Assembly (NCBI GenBank): GCA_943788635.1
Contig: CALSRA010000004.1
Location: 1 to 64,000 of the forward strand
Length of the DNA stretch: 64,000 nt
From: an uncultured Alphaproteobacteria bacterium
GTDB taxonomy: Bacteria > Pseudomonadota > Alphaproteobacteria > UBA8366 > GCA-2717185
Reading direction: 5' to 3'
Below, one piece after another: positions 17,409-26,314 of this stretch. The notes below the pieces were generated by a model that searched no databases, was not told where the DNA came from, and worked only from the letters and a program-made list of their open reading frames with translations. The translations under genes and the position numbers were made by a program. Within the stretch, counting starts at the first letter, position 1; each line of letters opens with the position of its first letter.

Positions 17409-18472
17409 TAAGGCTATCCAATTTTGCTGATTACCGCAGTAGCGTAAATGACTCCATTCGCGATGTCTTAGAGAGAATCAATGCCTCTCCATATTTGTTT
17501 CAGGTCATAACGTCCGAGGACGGACGCTTGGCCGGTACAGTAACGGATGGCGATTTACGTAGGGCAATCCTGAGCGATGTCAGCCTGAACGACCCCGCTG
17601 GCATATGCATGAACATGAAACCGGTTACAGGAAGTGTCTCTGACCCTGAGGGTAATCAGTTGAAGCTAAGCAAGCTATACGGGCACGCAGCCTTTCTCCC
17701 CGTACTAAAGGAGGACGGCACCGTTTCGGAAATATTGGTCGGACAACGCGGGAAGACTTCGACGACAACAGCATTGGTCATGGCAGGCGGCGCTGGCAAA
17801 AGGCTCGGTGAACGAACCCGTTATACGCCGAAGCCTTTGCTACCAGTCGGTGGAAAACCGATGCTGGAGCATGTGCTCAGTCAACTCGAAAATAACGGTA
17901 TCGACAGAATTTTTATATCAGTACATCATTTTTCGGACCAGATTCGGGCATTTGCAGAAACCCGTAATAATTCGGCAACAGTTGAACTACTGGAAGAGCA
18001 AAAGCCTCTCGGTACCGCAGGTGCCCTGAGTAATCTGCCGGACAATCGTAAGGGACCGACGCTGGTTATCAACAGTGACGTTCTGACTAAAACAGACCTT
18101 TCTGCAATGGTGATCTTTCATGAGCGGCACGCCTATGACGCAACCATCGCGATCGCCAGCTACGATATCGAAGTACCGTTTGGCGTCGTTCGACAGACCG
18201 AAGATGGTATGTTCAGTAAAATTGACGAAAAACCGCACATAAACCACTTCATCGCAGCAGGAATTTACATACTTTCCGCGGAATTCCTAAATCTGGTGCC
18301 ACCGGAACAATACATGGATATGCCGCACCTACTTAATATAGGGAAAAATATCGGCTTAAGAATTGGACTGTTTCCTATACACGAATATTGGATTGATGTC
18401 GGCCGGCCAGATGACCTAACAACCGCCGAAAACGATTACTCGGACAACATCATCGATGGCGATGCCCTCTAA
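17405..18472 (+). CDS. ptmE: PtmE-type CBS-domain nucleotidyltransferase (GlcN-1-P guanylyltransferase)
   Basis: A 355-residue fusion: two CBS-like repeats in residues ~1-115 (LAGTVTDGDLRRAIL is the recognisable one), then a sugar nucleotidyltransferase from ALVMAGGAGKRLGERTRYTP, with PLGTAGAL and INSDVLT as substrate- and metal-binding loops. C. jejuni PtmE has this architecture and makes GDP-GlcN, which commits glucosamine to the GDP-linked legionaminic route. Presence beside LegF supports legionaminic acid as product. Four-base overlap with legF; it overlaps the ABC transporter gene by ~17 bases. Confidence 0.75.
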   Translation: MIRLSNFADYRSSVNDSIRDVLERINASPYLFQVITSEDGRLAGTVTDGDLRRAILSDVSLNDPAGICMNMKPVTGSVSDPEGNQLKLSKLYGHAAFLPVLKEDGTVSEILVGQRGKTSTTTALVMAGGAGKRLGERTRYTPKPLLPVGGKPMLEHVLSQLENNGIDRIFISVHHFSDQIRAFAETRNNSATVELLEEQKPLGTAGALSNLPDNRKGPTLVINSDVLTKTDLSAMVIFHERHAYDATIAIASYDIEVPFGVVRQTEDGMFSKIDEKPHINHFIAAGIYILSAEFLNLVPPEQYMDMPHLLNIGKNIGLRIGLFPIHEYWIDVGRPDDLTTAENDYSDNIIDGDAL

Positions 18473-20351
18473 AATGAAGCTGGCAGCAATGCACAAGAAG
18501 AACATGACAGTGCGAGAGTTTGTTGCCGTATCCGAACGGCTGGGATTCCGAAAACGCTGGGCAGCCGGCATCCTCATTCTCAATATGGGCGCTATAATTT
18601 TTGAAGGGATTGGTATCGGCATTTTTCTACCAATTCTGGAATTCATGAATAGCGGTGGCGAAACAGCTGAGCTTGCCACGAAATCAGAAATGTGGACAGA
18701 GATCATAGAGGTCTTCCAGTATTTGGAGCTGCCGCTCACGCTTGGAGTCCTGCTATCAATCGCATTCTGCAGTCTATTAATTCGGCAAGCGTTTACCTAC
18801 TGTCGGCTGATCTACCTCGCCCGAACGCAAAATTATTTTCTTTGGGCCACACGAAACCTAGCCTTCAACCGATACATGCGCGCAGGGATGGTTTACCACG
18901 ACACCATGCGAACAGGCGATTTCGTTAACGAAATTAATATCGAACTAAATCGTGGCGCAACCTGTATCAGCACAATGATCATATTTACAGGCTACATCAT
19001 TCTTTGCGCTGTATACGCCGTCGCCCTGTTCATCATCTCGCCCATAATGACCTTGATCGCCATTAGTGTGATACTGGTTGCCACTGCGTGCCTGCATACT
19101 CAATTACAGAAAACCAGGCAGGTCGGCGTTGCCTTAACCGAGGCCAACCAGCAAACATCCAGCTTTCTAATCGAGCGCTTGAAATTTGTGCGGTTAGTCC
19201 GTTTGGCACGGACGGAAGATGCCGAAAGCATCGCTATGCGCAGGCTAACAGAAGAACAGCGGTATCAAGGCGTGGCTCTTCTCGCGCTAAAAGCGATCGT
19301 TTCGGTGTTAATCGAACCGCTAGTCGTTGGGGTGGCCTTTATCATTCTTTATCTTGCTATCAACAACTTCGGGCTCGGGCTTGAAAAACTTCTGATTTTC
19401 TTTCTAATTGGCATACGCCTGCTACCCGTCGTAAAGGAAGCCATGCTGTCGCGTCAGTCGATATTGGGATCGATGGCTTCTGTCGAAATCGTAGACCGGC
19501 GTCTTAGCGAACTAGATCAAGCTCAGGACCGTGATGACGGGCAACTCGAATTTAAAGCCCTACAACACGGTATACAGTTCAATCATGTTCAATTTAACTA
19601 CGATGGCACTGGCGCAACCACCCCTGCCCTGCGCGATATCAATCTATTTATTCCGTTAGGTAAAATGACGGCCTTGGTCGGCCCTTCTGGTGCCGGAAAG
19701 TCTACTCTCGTTGATCTCCTTCCCCGCCTTCGGGACATAGATAGTGGCGAGATATTCTTGGATCATGTGGCGCATGCATCATTCCGGAAAAGCTCCCTGC
19801 GCGCCGGTATTGCCTTTGCGCCGCAGGACCCGCAAGTATTCAACGTGTCAGCGAAGGAGCATATTCGCTATGGCAAGGCGGACGCCACAGACGCGGAAAT
19901 AGTCGAGGCCGCACGACTGGCTCGGGCGGACGCGTTTCTCTCTGAGCAGCCAGATGGCTATGAAACCTTGCTTGGTGAAAATGGTGACCGGCTTTCTGGA
20001 GGGCAGCGGCAGCGCCTTGACCTTGCCCGGGCCCTGGTCAGCCAGGCACCAATCCTGATTCTGGATGAACCTACCAGTAATCTGGATGCCGAATCCGAAT
20101 TCGAATTCCGAAAGGCACTGGACGGTATCCGTGCCAAAGGCGACGTAACCATAATTCTGATCGGCCACCGCCTTTCAACAATCTCGAATGCCGATCAAAT
20201 CGCTGTCCTTGAAAAGGGCATAGTCACCGAACTTGGCACACATGACACCCTCGTAGAACGCAATGGCTGGTATGCAAAGGCTATGGCAAAGCAGGGAAAT
20301 AGTTCACAAGAAACCCTTGAATCGGACCGCCTGCCACTAGGGTCGCCCTAA
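18456..20351 (+). CDS. ABC-type flippase, PglK/MsbA-like (fused permease and ATPase)
   Basis: A 631-residue exporter half. Residues ~1-350 contain about six hydrophobic segments, and ~380-600 the ATPase: Walker A GPSGAGKSTLVDLL, signature LSGGQRQRLDLARA, Walker B ILILDEPTSNLD, and a switch His in LIGHRLST. The arrangement is that of PglK, which flips lipid-linked oligosaccharides, and of MsbA. Position between the legionaminic and pseudaminic modules suggests it exports a nonulosonate-containing glycan intermediate. Several ATG codons at 18456, 18462 and 18474 could start it; the first overlaps ptmE. Confidence 0.75.
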   Translation: MAMPSKMKLAAMHKKNMTVREFVAVSERLGFRKRWAAGILILNMGAIIFEGIGIGIFLPILEFMNSGGETAELATKSEMWTEIIEVFQYLELPLTLGVLLSIAFCSLLIRQAFTYCRLIYLARTQNYFLWATRNLAFNRYMRAGMVYHDTMRTGDFVNEINIELNRGATCISTMIIFTGYIILCAVYAVALFIISPIMTLIAISVILVATACLHTQLQKTRQVGVALTEANQQTSSFLIERLKFVRLVRLARTEDAESIAMRRLTEEQRYQGVALLALKAIVSVLIEPLVVGVAFIILYLAINNFGLGLEKLLIFFLIGIRLLPVVKEAMLSRQSILGSMASVEIVDRRLSELDQAQDRDDGQLEFKALQHGIQFNHVQFNYDGTGATTPALRDINLFIPLGKMTALVGPSGAGKSTLVDLLPRLRDIDSGEIFLDHVAHASFRKSSLRAGIAFAPQDPQVFNVSAKEHIRYGKADATDAEIVEAARLARADAFLSEQPDGYETLLGENGDRLSGGQRQRLDLARALVSQAPILILDEPTSNLDAESEFEFRKALDGIRAKGDVTIILIGHRLSTISNADQIAVLEKGIVTELGTHDTLVERNGWYAKAMAKQGNSSQETLESDRLPLGSP

Positions 20352-20368
20352 CAGTATTAGAAGTGAAA

Positions 20369-21397
20369 ATGACATTAAGAAACTTCCAAAACCCCGTTAT
20401 CGACCTGAATGACAAGAGTATTCTCGTCACGGGCGGAACCGGTTCCTTCGGCAAGCAATTCGTCAATACGGTTCTGGATCGCTATACGCCGCGCAAGGTG
20501 ATTATATTTTCCCGTGACGAATTAAAACAGTCAGAGATGATGGAAGCGCTATCGACGCGCGATGCACCGCCGGTGCGCTTTTTCATTGGTGATGTCAGGG
20601 ATGTAGAGCGCCTTGAAATGGCGATGCGTGACGTTGATTTTGTCATTCACGCCGCAGCTCTCAAACAGGTTCCCGCCGCCGAATACAACCCGTTTGAATG
20701 TATCCGGACCAATGTCCATGGCGCCGAGAATGTCGTCCGGGCTGCGCTGCGCACTGGCGTAGAGAAAGTGATAGCGCTTTCGACTGACAAGGCCGCCAAC
20801 CCGATTAACCTTTACGGCGCCAGCAAGCTGGCATCGGATAAAATTTTCGTGGCGGCCAATAACCTTAGTGGAACTCAGAACACACGGTTTTCAGTCGTAC
20901 GGTACGGTAATGTCATTGGATCGCGTGGCAGTGTTGTCGATCTGTATCGCAAACTAATAAACGAGGGCGCCAGCAGTCTGCCAATCACCGACCCCCGGAT
21001 GACGCGCTTCTGGGTAACTCTGCAACAGGGTGTTGATTTCGTACTATCGTCACTGAATCTCATGCGCGGCGGTGAAATTTTCGTACCGAAGATTCCGAGC
21101 CTGAAAATGGTGGACCTTGCCCGGTTTATGGCACCCGATATTCAGCAGAAAATTGTTGGTATCCGGCCTGGTGAAAAACTGCATGAGGTCATGGTGACCG
21201 CAGATGATGCACGCTCAACAGTCTCTCTGTCGGACCGTTTCATTATTGAACCGTCGCTCACCTTTTGGACACATGAATCTTACCGGTCTGCCGACGCCTC
21301 GCCCGTCGATGATGAATTCAGTTACGCAAGCGATACCAACGACGAATGGATTGATGACGAAATGTTCGCCGACTATCTAAGAGAATTCTCTTCGTGA
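20369..21397 (+). CDS. pseB: UDP-GlcNAc 4,6-dehydratase/5-epimerase PseB
   Basis: A 342-residue extended SDR. NAD-binding VTGGTGSFGKQFVNTVL at the N-terminus; catalytic LSTDKAANPINLYGASK with the Tyr-x3-Lys pair; IIFSRDELKQSEM, a segment typical of PseB. It inverts C5 while dehydrating UDP-GlcNAc to the 4-keto-L-arabino sugar that starts pseudaminic acid synthesis. A GTG at 20363 is an alternative start. PseC follows with a four-base overlap. As the only dehydratase in the window, it cannot by itself supply the LegC substrate. Confidence 0.88.
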   Translation: MTLRNFQNPVIDLNDKSILVTGGTGSFGKQFVNTVLDRYTPRKVIIFSRDELKQSEMMEALSTRDAPPVRFFIGDVRDVERLEMAMRDVDFVIHAAALKQVPAAEYNPFECIRTNVHGAENVVRAALRTGVEKVIALSTDKAANPINLYGASKLASDKIFVAANNLSGTQNTRFSVVRYGNVIGSRGSVVDLYRKLINEGASSLPITDPRMTRFWVTLQQGVDFVLSSLNLMRGGEIFVPKIPSLKMVDLARFMAPDIQQKIVGIRPGEKLHEVMVTADDARSTVSLSDRFIIEPSLTFWTHESYRSADASPVDDEFSYASDTNDEWIDDEMFADYLREFSS

Positions 21398-22620
21398 CAG
21401 AAAAGGTTTCGACCTTTCTGCCTTATGGCAGGCAGAGCATCGATGATGATGACATCGAGGCCGTAACCCGTGTGCTGCGGAGCGACTATCTGACAACCGG
21501 CCCGGCAGTAACAGACTATGAATCGGCGTTCGCCGCACATACAGGTGCCAAACATGCCGTAAGCTGCAGCAGCGGCACCGCCGCATTGCACTTGGCAGCG
21601 ATGGCGCTCGATCTTGGTCCAGGTGACGCCATTATCGTTCCAACGATTACCTTCCTCGCTACGGCGAACGCCGCCCGGTATGTCGGCGCCGAAGTCATCT
21701 TCGCCGATGTCGATGCGACAACAGGTTTGCTGACACCGGAAACAATGCTGGATGCCATTGCCGATGCGAAGCAGCGAGGGTACGTCGCACGGGCTGTATT
21801 TCCAGTACACCTTAATGGCCAGTGCGTCGATATGGAGCGGATTTCCGATATCGCAAAGGCGCATAATCTATATGTGGTAGAGGACGCATGCCACGCGCTC
21901 GGCACAACAATGTCGGCAGATAATGGCGAAGAAATCAAAGCCGGCGCCTGCGCATATAGCGACATGGCGACGTTTTCAACGCACCCCGTAAAGGCAATCG
22001 CCACAGGTGAAGGCGGCATGGTCACCACGGGCAACGACGAATTGGCCCGACGCGTTTCGACATTTCGTAATCACGGGATGAGCCGCGACGAAAATAATTT
22101 TACCATGCAAGGCTTGGCCTATGCGGATGACGGCGCACCGAATCCCTGGCATTACGAAATGCAGTCACCCGGGTTCAACTATCGCCTGAGCGCTATTCAC
22201 GCAACACTCGGATCCAGCCAATTAGGGAAGCTCGAGCGCTACGTCACGCAACGCCGTGCAATCGTGGCGGAGTATGACGGGCAGATCGCGAAATTGTCGA
22301 ATGTTGTTCAGCCCGTCAGGCGTGTTGCCGCATGCAACCCAGCCTGGCACCTGTATGTTGTCCGGATCGATTTTTCCACGCTCCGCCGGGATAAGGCGAG
22401 CGTAATGAAGCGGCTAAATCAGCAAGGTGTGGGAAGCCAAGTGCACTACATTCCGGTGCACCTACAACCCTATTACAAGGAACGTTATGGCGCGACGGAA
22501 CTTCGCGGCGCGGTGCAATATTTTAATTCTGCACTATCGTTGCCATTGTTTCCGGACATGATGCCGGAGGATGTCACGCGCGTCGTCAATGCCCTTTCAT
22601 CAGCATGCGAACATGACTGA
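21394..22620 (+). CDS. pseC: PseC aminotransferase
   Basis: A 408-residue DegT-family PLP enzyme starting at a GTG that overlaps the pseB stop (GTGA). SSGTAALHLAAMAL binds PLP phosphate, PTITFLATANAARYVGAEV is strongly PseC-like, EDACHALGT carries the cofactor Asp, and the Schiff-base Lys is in STHPVKAIATGEGG. It transfers an amino group to C4 of the PseB product to give UDP-4-amino-4,6-dideoxy-L-AltNAc. The pseB-pseC pairing is standard for pseudaminic acid loci. Confidence 0.88.
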   Translation: MTEKVSTFLPYGRQSIDDDDIEAVTRVLRSDYLTTGPAVTDYESAFAAHTGAKHAVSCSSGTAALHLAAMALDLGPGDAIIVPTITFLATANAARYVGAEVIFADVDATTGLLTPETMLDAIADAKQRGYVARAVFPVHLNGQCVDMERISDIAKAHNLYVVEDACHALGTTMSADNGEEIKAGACAYSDMATFSTHPVKAIATGEGGMVTTGNDELARRVSTFRNHGMSRDENNFTMQGLAYADDGAPNPWHYEMQSPGFNYRLSAIHATLGSSQLGKLERYVTQRRAIVAEYDGQIAKLSNVVQPVRRVAACNPAWHLYVVRIDFSTLRRDKASVMKRLNQQGVGSQVHYIPVHLQPYYKERYGATELRGAVQYFNSALSLPLFPDMMPEDVTRVVNALSSACEHD

Positions 22621-24507
22621 GTGTTTGGCCACCCGGATATGCCAAAAGTTGTCGATTTGACACAACCGGCCCGCCCTAATGTGGTCTATGCAGATTGCCG
22701 AGCGGCATTACAGCAAGCTTGGGATCAGGGTTTGCCGCGTGATATCCCTGTACGGACAGTTGCGCCATCAATTCTGGCAGATAAATCCATAAACGCTCAA
22801 CCAGCGCACGAACGGCTGTCCGGACCTTGCATTGCCGGCCTGGAAGACGCGCTGTTGGCGGCAGCCGACGACATATGGAATGGCCTACGCACCAGTGATG
22901 CAAATAACGACGACATAGCCGTAGTTGGCGGAAGAACTATTTTGGGCGATTTTCAGGGATATGTTTTCGCAGCAGCGACCTTGCGAGACGAAGATTTTAC
23001 AGAACCAGTTGCCGTTGTGACCTCCAGTCATAGTAACGCAAACCAGCAATCCCGGTTCCGTTACAGGGTAGCCGATATATTGCTTGGCCGGGGAAACGTG
23101 CATTTTTACGACATACCGGGATCCTCACTGCCCGAAGTCCGCGAACCGGCGCCGCCCACTCCACCACTTGTGGCGCGCCTCCAACAGGCGAGTCTGAGTG
23201 CAATGTTCTATCGTCTCGGGCGGATATTCTGGAACCGTGCACCGGGCTGGCTGTCGCGCGGAACGGTCCTTGTCTTGCGAGAAAACGAATTGACGAAAGA
23301 AGCTGGCGCGCGGCTTCTCGCCCGGGGGTTTTCACTACGCGCGTTAAATCTTCCGCCGCGTCCTGACGATTTCAGGCTATCCGAAGCCGACACCCAAATC
23401 CGGACGTTGACCAGAAACACAATCCGACGGCATTTCGAAGGTTTGGTTCCCGAAGGCTCCTTACCCGTCCTGGAATCTCAGGCCGAAACAGCCGTCTGCC
23501 GGTCCGTTAGTCTTTTCCGAAACGCGTTGCTTCGCTGGCGCACCGAGCTTGCACGACACGAATTTAGCCACGTACGCGCGGCGATCACAAACCTGCTCGT
23601 TACACCCGAAGCAGCCGCGTTTCACGCAGCTTTGCGCGAGCGCAATATACCGTTGGTCGCCATGCAGCATGGCGTAACCCCGGAAATAAGCAAACGTACT
23701 GAACGTTATGGACTTGGCCATGAGAATGCGGCTTGCGATATAGCCTTGACGTTTAACGTAAGTGCAACGGCTCTATTCAACAAAAACCCTTATGGACGGG
23801 GCAAAGCTGTGACAGTAGGCATGCCTGAGGACTATCGCCGTCAGCCAAGACTGTCATCTCGCGTATCGGAATCAACGATCTGGTATATTTCCACACGACT
23901 GTACCAGAGCAATATGGGCCGCTTGCACAGAGGGCTGTCCGATGTTGCATTGTATGAACATGAACGCAGGCTGATTTCAGATGTGTTCGCCACCTTGCCG
24001 CACCCGGTGACCTACAAACCCTATCCTGCCATCCGCTATCTTGATCCTGACCCTATCGCCGCGCAAATTTCGGCGACTCCGAATGTTACCGCCTATAGTG
24101 ACCGGCTGGACCTGCGTTATGTCGCCAGCCGCGCGAGTATGCTGATCACGTCTGGTGCGACGAGCACGGTTTCCTGGTGTCTGATGTCCGGAAAGCCAAC
24201 GATATACCTCCATAGTGCAGAATTCATGCCGCTGAATGACGATGTCCTGCCGCTCTTCCGGGACGGTATGTTCCTGTTCGATCAGCAGGCCCCGGATTTC
24301 CATGAGCGGCTTCATGCCTTTTTGTCACGGCCGATAGCGGAGATAGAACAGCAATGGGCCGCCCGGGCCGCGGCACGTAAATCCCTGGTCGAGGCTTATA
24401 TCGCCGCGCCGATACACGATGCTGGCGCGGCCGCGGCCGACGCCGTTATCGCTTCCATCCCGACAGTCGGTACGCAGGCAGCCACGGAAAGTTCTCAATC
24501 GAGATGA
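22621..24507 (+). CDS. Large surface-carbohydrate glycosyltransferase-like protein
   Basis: A 628-residue soluble protein starting at GTG directly after the pseC stop (an ATG at 22639 is an alternative). The C-terminal third looks GT-B-like: VAMQHGVTPEISK, a Tyr-rich WYISTRLYQSNM stretch, and SMLITSGATSTVSWCLMSGK with the Gly-Lys/Pro-Thr pattern of capsule-type transferases. The N-terminal ~330 residues resemble nothing I know. Position between pseC and an acetyltransferase suggests a nonulosonate transferase, by analogy with Maf or capsule sialyltransferases, but no Maf domain is visible. The C-terminal ~40 residues are Ala-rich. Confidence 0.5.
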   Translation: MFGHPDMPKVVDLTQPARPNVVYADCRAALQQAWDQGLPRDIPVRTVAPSILADKSINAQPAHERLSGPCIAGLEDALLAAADDIWNGLRTSDANNDDIAVVGGRTILGDFQGYVFAAATLRDEDFTEPVAVVTSSHSNANQQSRFRYRVADILLGRGNVHFYDIPGSSLPEVREPAPPTPPLVARLQQASLSAMFYRLGRIFWNRAPGWLSRGTVLVLRENELTKEAGARLLARGFSLRALNLPPRPDDFRLSEADTQIRTLTRNTIRRHFEGLVPEGSLPVLESQAETAVCRSVSLFRNALLRWRTELARHEFSHVRAAITNLLVTPEAAAFHAALRERNIPLVAMQHGVTPEISKRTERYGLGHENAACDIALTFNVSATALFNKNPYGRGKAVTVGMPEDYRRQPRLSSRVSESTIWYISTRLYQSNMGRLHRGLSDVALYEHERRLISDVFATLPHPVTYKPYPAIRYLDPDPIAAQISATPNVTAYSDRLDLRYVASRASMLITSGATSTVSWCLMSGKPTIYLHSAEFMPLNDDVLPLFRDGMFLFDQQAPDFHERLHAFLSRPIAEIEQQWAARAAARKSLVEAYIAAPIHDAGAAAADAVIASIPTVGTQAATESSQSR

Positions 24508-25136
24508 CGATACACCCGTCCCCCAACCCTGATCCCGCACCGGCGTGCCGTTGCAGGAACGGGCCACCGTATCGGGAAACCGTTCCCGGTGAGGCCTTCT
24601 ATCTGCGACGCATTCTACACGGAAGCCTTCCCGATGCCTATTTGGAATGGCTGGCGGACCCCGATGTCATCAAATATCTGCAGGTCCGCTTTGGCGGCCG
24701 GGGGCCGGATGATGCGCAGGCATTCATCAATTCATTCGACCATGTTGACCGGTTCCTGTTCGGGATCCATGCCGTTGAGAACGACCGGTATATCGGAAAC
24801 ATCACCCTGCGCGCGGACCCCAATCACCTGTTCGCACATATGGGATACCTTATCGGTGAAAAGGATTACTGGCGCAGCAATGCGGCGATAGAAGCAACCT
24901 CGCTGGTCTGTGATTTTGCGTTTTTCGATCGTGGCCTGCGGAAGATTCTGGAGGCGACCACAGAAAACCATATCGCGTCCAATTTCAATTTCCGGCGTCT
25001 GGGCTTCACCTTCGAAGGCAAGATTCCCGACCTGTACTGGAGCGATGGAAAATACCAGGCCGCGACATACTGGAGCATGAACGCCACGACATGGGCGGAA
25101 AAACGCGGCCGAACGGCAGAAGAGGTTACGCCATGA
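24504..25136 (+). CDS. GNAT-family N-acyltransferase (PseH-like)
   Basis: A 210-residue GNAT protein. The domain begins at FYLRRILHGSLPDAYLEWL, with the beta4-region GNITLRADPNH and the CoA-binding stretch YLIGEKDYWRSNAAIEATS, and ends in NFRRLGFTFEGKIPD. PseH acetylates the 4-amino altrosamine intermediate. The PseG at 32.7 kb already carries a fused GNAT domain, so two acyltransferases compete for that role. This one directly precedes the MaoC-SDR, FkbH-like and ACP genes and may instead place an unusual acyl group taken from the ACP. Four-base overlaps on both sides. Confidence 0.65.
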   Translation: MTIHPSPNPDPAPACRCRNGPPYRETVPGEAFYLRRILHGSLPDAYLEWLADPDVIKYLQVRFGGRGPDDAQAFINSFDHVDRFLFGIHAVENDRYIGNITLRADPNHLFAHMGYLIGEKDYWRSNAAIEATSLVCDFAFFDRGLRKILEATTENHIASNFNFRRLGFTFEGKIPDLYWSDGKYQAATYWSMNATTWAEKRGRTAEEVTP

Positions 25137-26314
25137 CGGCCGACTTGCCCCAGGTCGGGACAACCGCTTCGATCACGGTCGACATTACGGCGGCGCTGAT
25201 AGACCGTTTCGCCGAGGCCGTTGGCGATGACAATCCGATACACATGGATGATACCGCCGCACGCGCGTTGGGGTTTTCCGGCCGAGTTGCACATGGCATG
25301 AGCTATGCCAGTTTTGTATCAACGCTGATCGGAACGCGATTGCCCGGCCCCGGGGCATTATGGGCATCCCAGACCTACCGCTTCACTGACACGGTCCATA
25401 TCGGTGACCGGGTGACCATTGAAGGACGGGTCACCGAAATCGCGCCAAGCCGCAACACGCTGCATCTCCAGATCGAGGCGAAGAATCAGCGCGGAAAGCC
25501 GGTCATGGAAGGCGAAAGCGTTGTCGTTCTGTCCAGGCAGCCTGCTGGCAACACCGAGACCGTCAAAACCGGACCCGTCCGGAAAACCGGTCCCGTCGCG
25601 TTGATCGCGGGGGCCGGCGGCGCCATTGGCCGGGCGATTGCGGCACGATTGGCCAAAGACGGGTACACGCTGGCGCTCTGCGGACGCAACCTTTCGGCGA
25701 TGGAAACCCTCAGCCGGGAATTCACGAATGCCCGGGGCATTGCGCTCGACCTCCTGGACGAAAGCTCGGTACGCGCCGGCGTCGAACAGATTATCCGGCA
25801 ATTGGGCGCACCCGACCTTGTCGTCCATTGCGCCACCGCCGGCCTGCCGGCAGCGTCGCCACTGGAAACGAATTGGGAAACGTTCAAACAGCATTTCGAA
25901 ATCCAGGTCGGCGGATTGCATCGCCTGCTGGTTTCAACCGCACCGGCCATGGTATCTGCCGGTGGCGGGCAATTCATCCTGATCGGCAGCACGGCGACCA
26001 ACGGCGTGCCACCGAAAGGCATGGCCGCCTATACGACCGGCAAGGCGGCGGCCGGGGCCCTGACCCGGTCCATTGCCGCCGAACTGGGCCCGAAAGGCAT
26101 TCGCGCCAACATCGTTTCACCGCATTTTATCGCCAGCCCCCTGACCGCGCGGGTGCCTGATAAGGCGCGCAAGCTTGTAGCGGCGCAGACGCCCTTGAGG
26201 CGCCTTGCGGAGATAGAAGATGTCGGCGCGGCCGTCGCCTTCCTCGCCGGTGGCGAAAGCCGCTTCATCAACGGACATGACATGGTTCTCGATGGCGGAG
26301 CGACAATGCCATGA
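25133..26314 (+). CDS. MaoC-like hydratase fused to a short-chain dehydrogenase
   Basis: A 393-residue fusion. Residues ~1-140 are a MaoC hot-dog domain (DDNPIHMDDTAARALGFSGR with the catalytic Asp-x-x-x-x-His). Residues ~150-393 are an SDR: AGAGGAIGRAIA binds NAD(P), the Ser is in LIGSTATNG and the Tyr-x3-Lys in AAYTTGKAAAG. Together these do (R)-enoyl hydration and 3-ketoacyl reduction, that is, they interconvert 3-hydroxyacyl groups. The start overlaps the GNAT stop (ATGA). Next to an ACP and FkbH homologue this suggests making a hydroxyacyl thioester for sugar N-acylation. The exact chain is unknown. Confidence 0.75.
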   Translation: MTADLPQVGTTASITVDITAALIDRFAEAVGDDNPIHMDDTAARALGFSGRVAHGMSYASFVSTLIGTRLPGPGALWASQTYRFTDTVHIGDRVTIEGRVTEIAPSRNTLHLQIEAKNQRGKPVMEGESVVVLSRQPAGNTETVKTGPVRKTGPVALIAGAGGAIGRAIAARLAKDGYTLALCGRNLSAMETLSREFTNARGIALDLLDESSVRAGVEQIIRQLGAPDLVVHCATAGLPAASPLETNWETFKQHFEIQVGGLHRLLVSTAPAMVSAGGGQFILIGSTATNGVPPKGMAAYTTGKAAAGALTRSIAAELGPKGIRANIVSPHFIASPLTARVPDKARKLVAAQTPLRRLAEIEDVGAAVAFLAGGESRFINGHDMVLDGGATMP

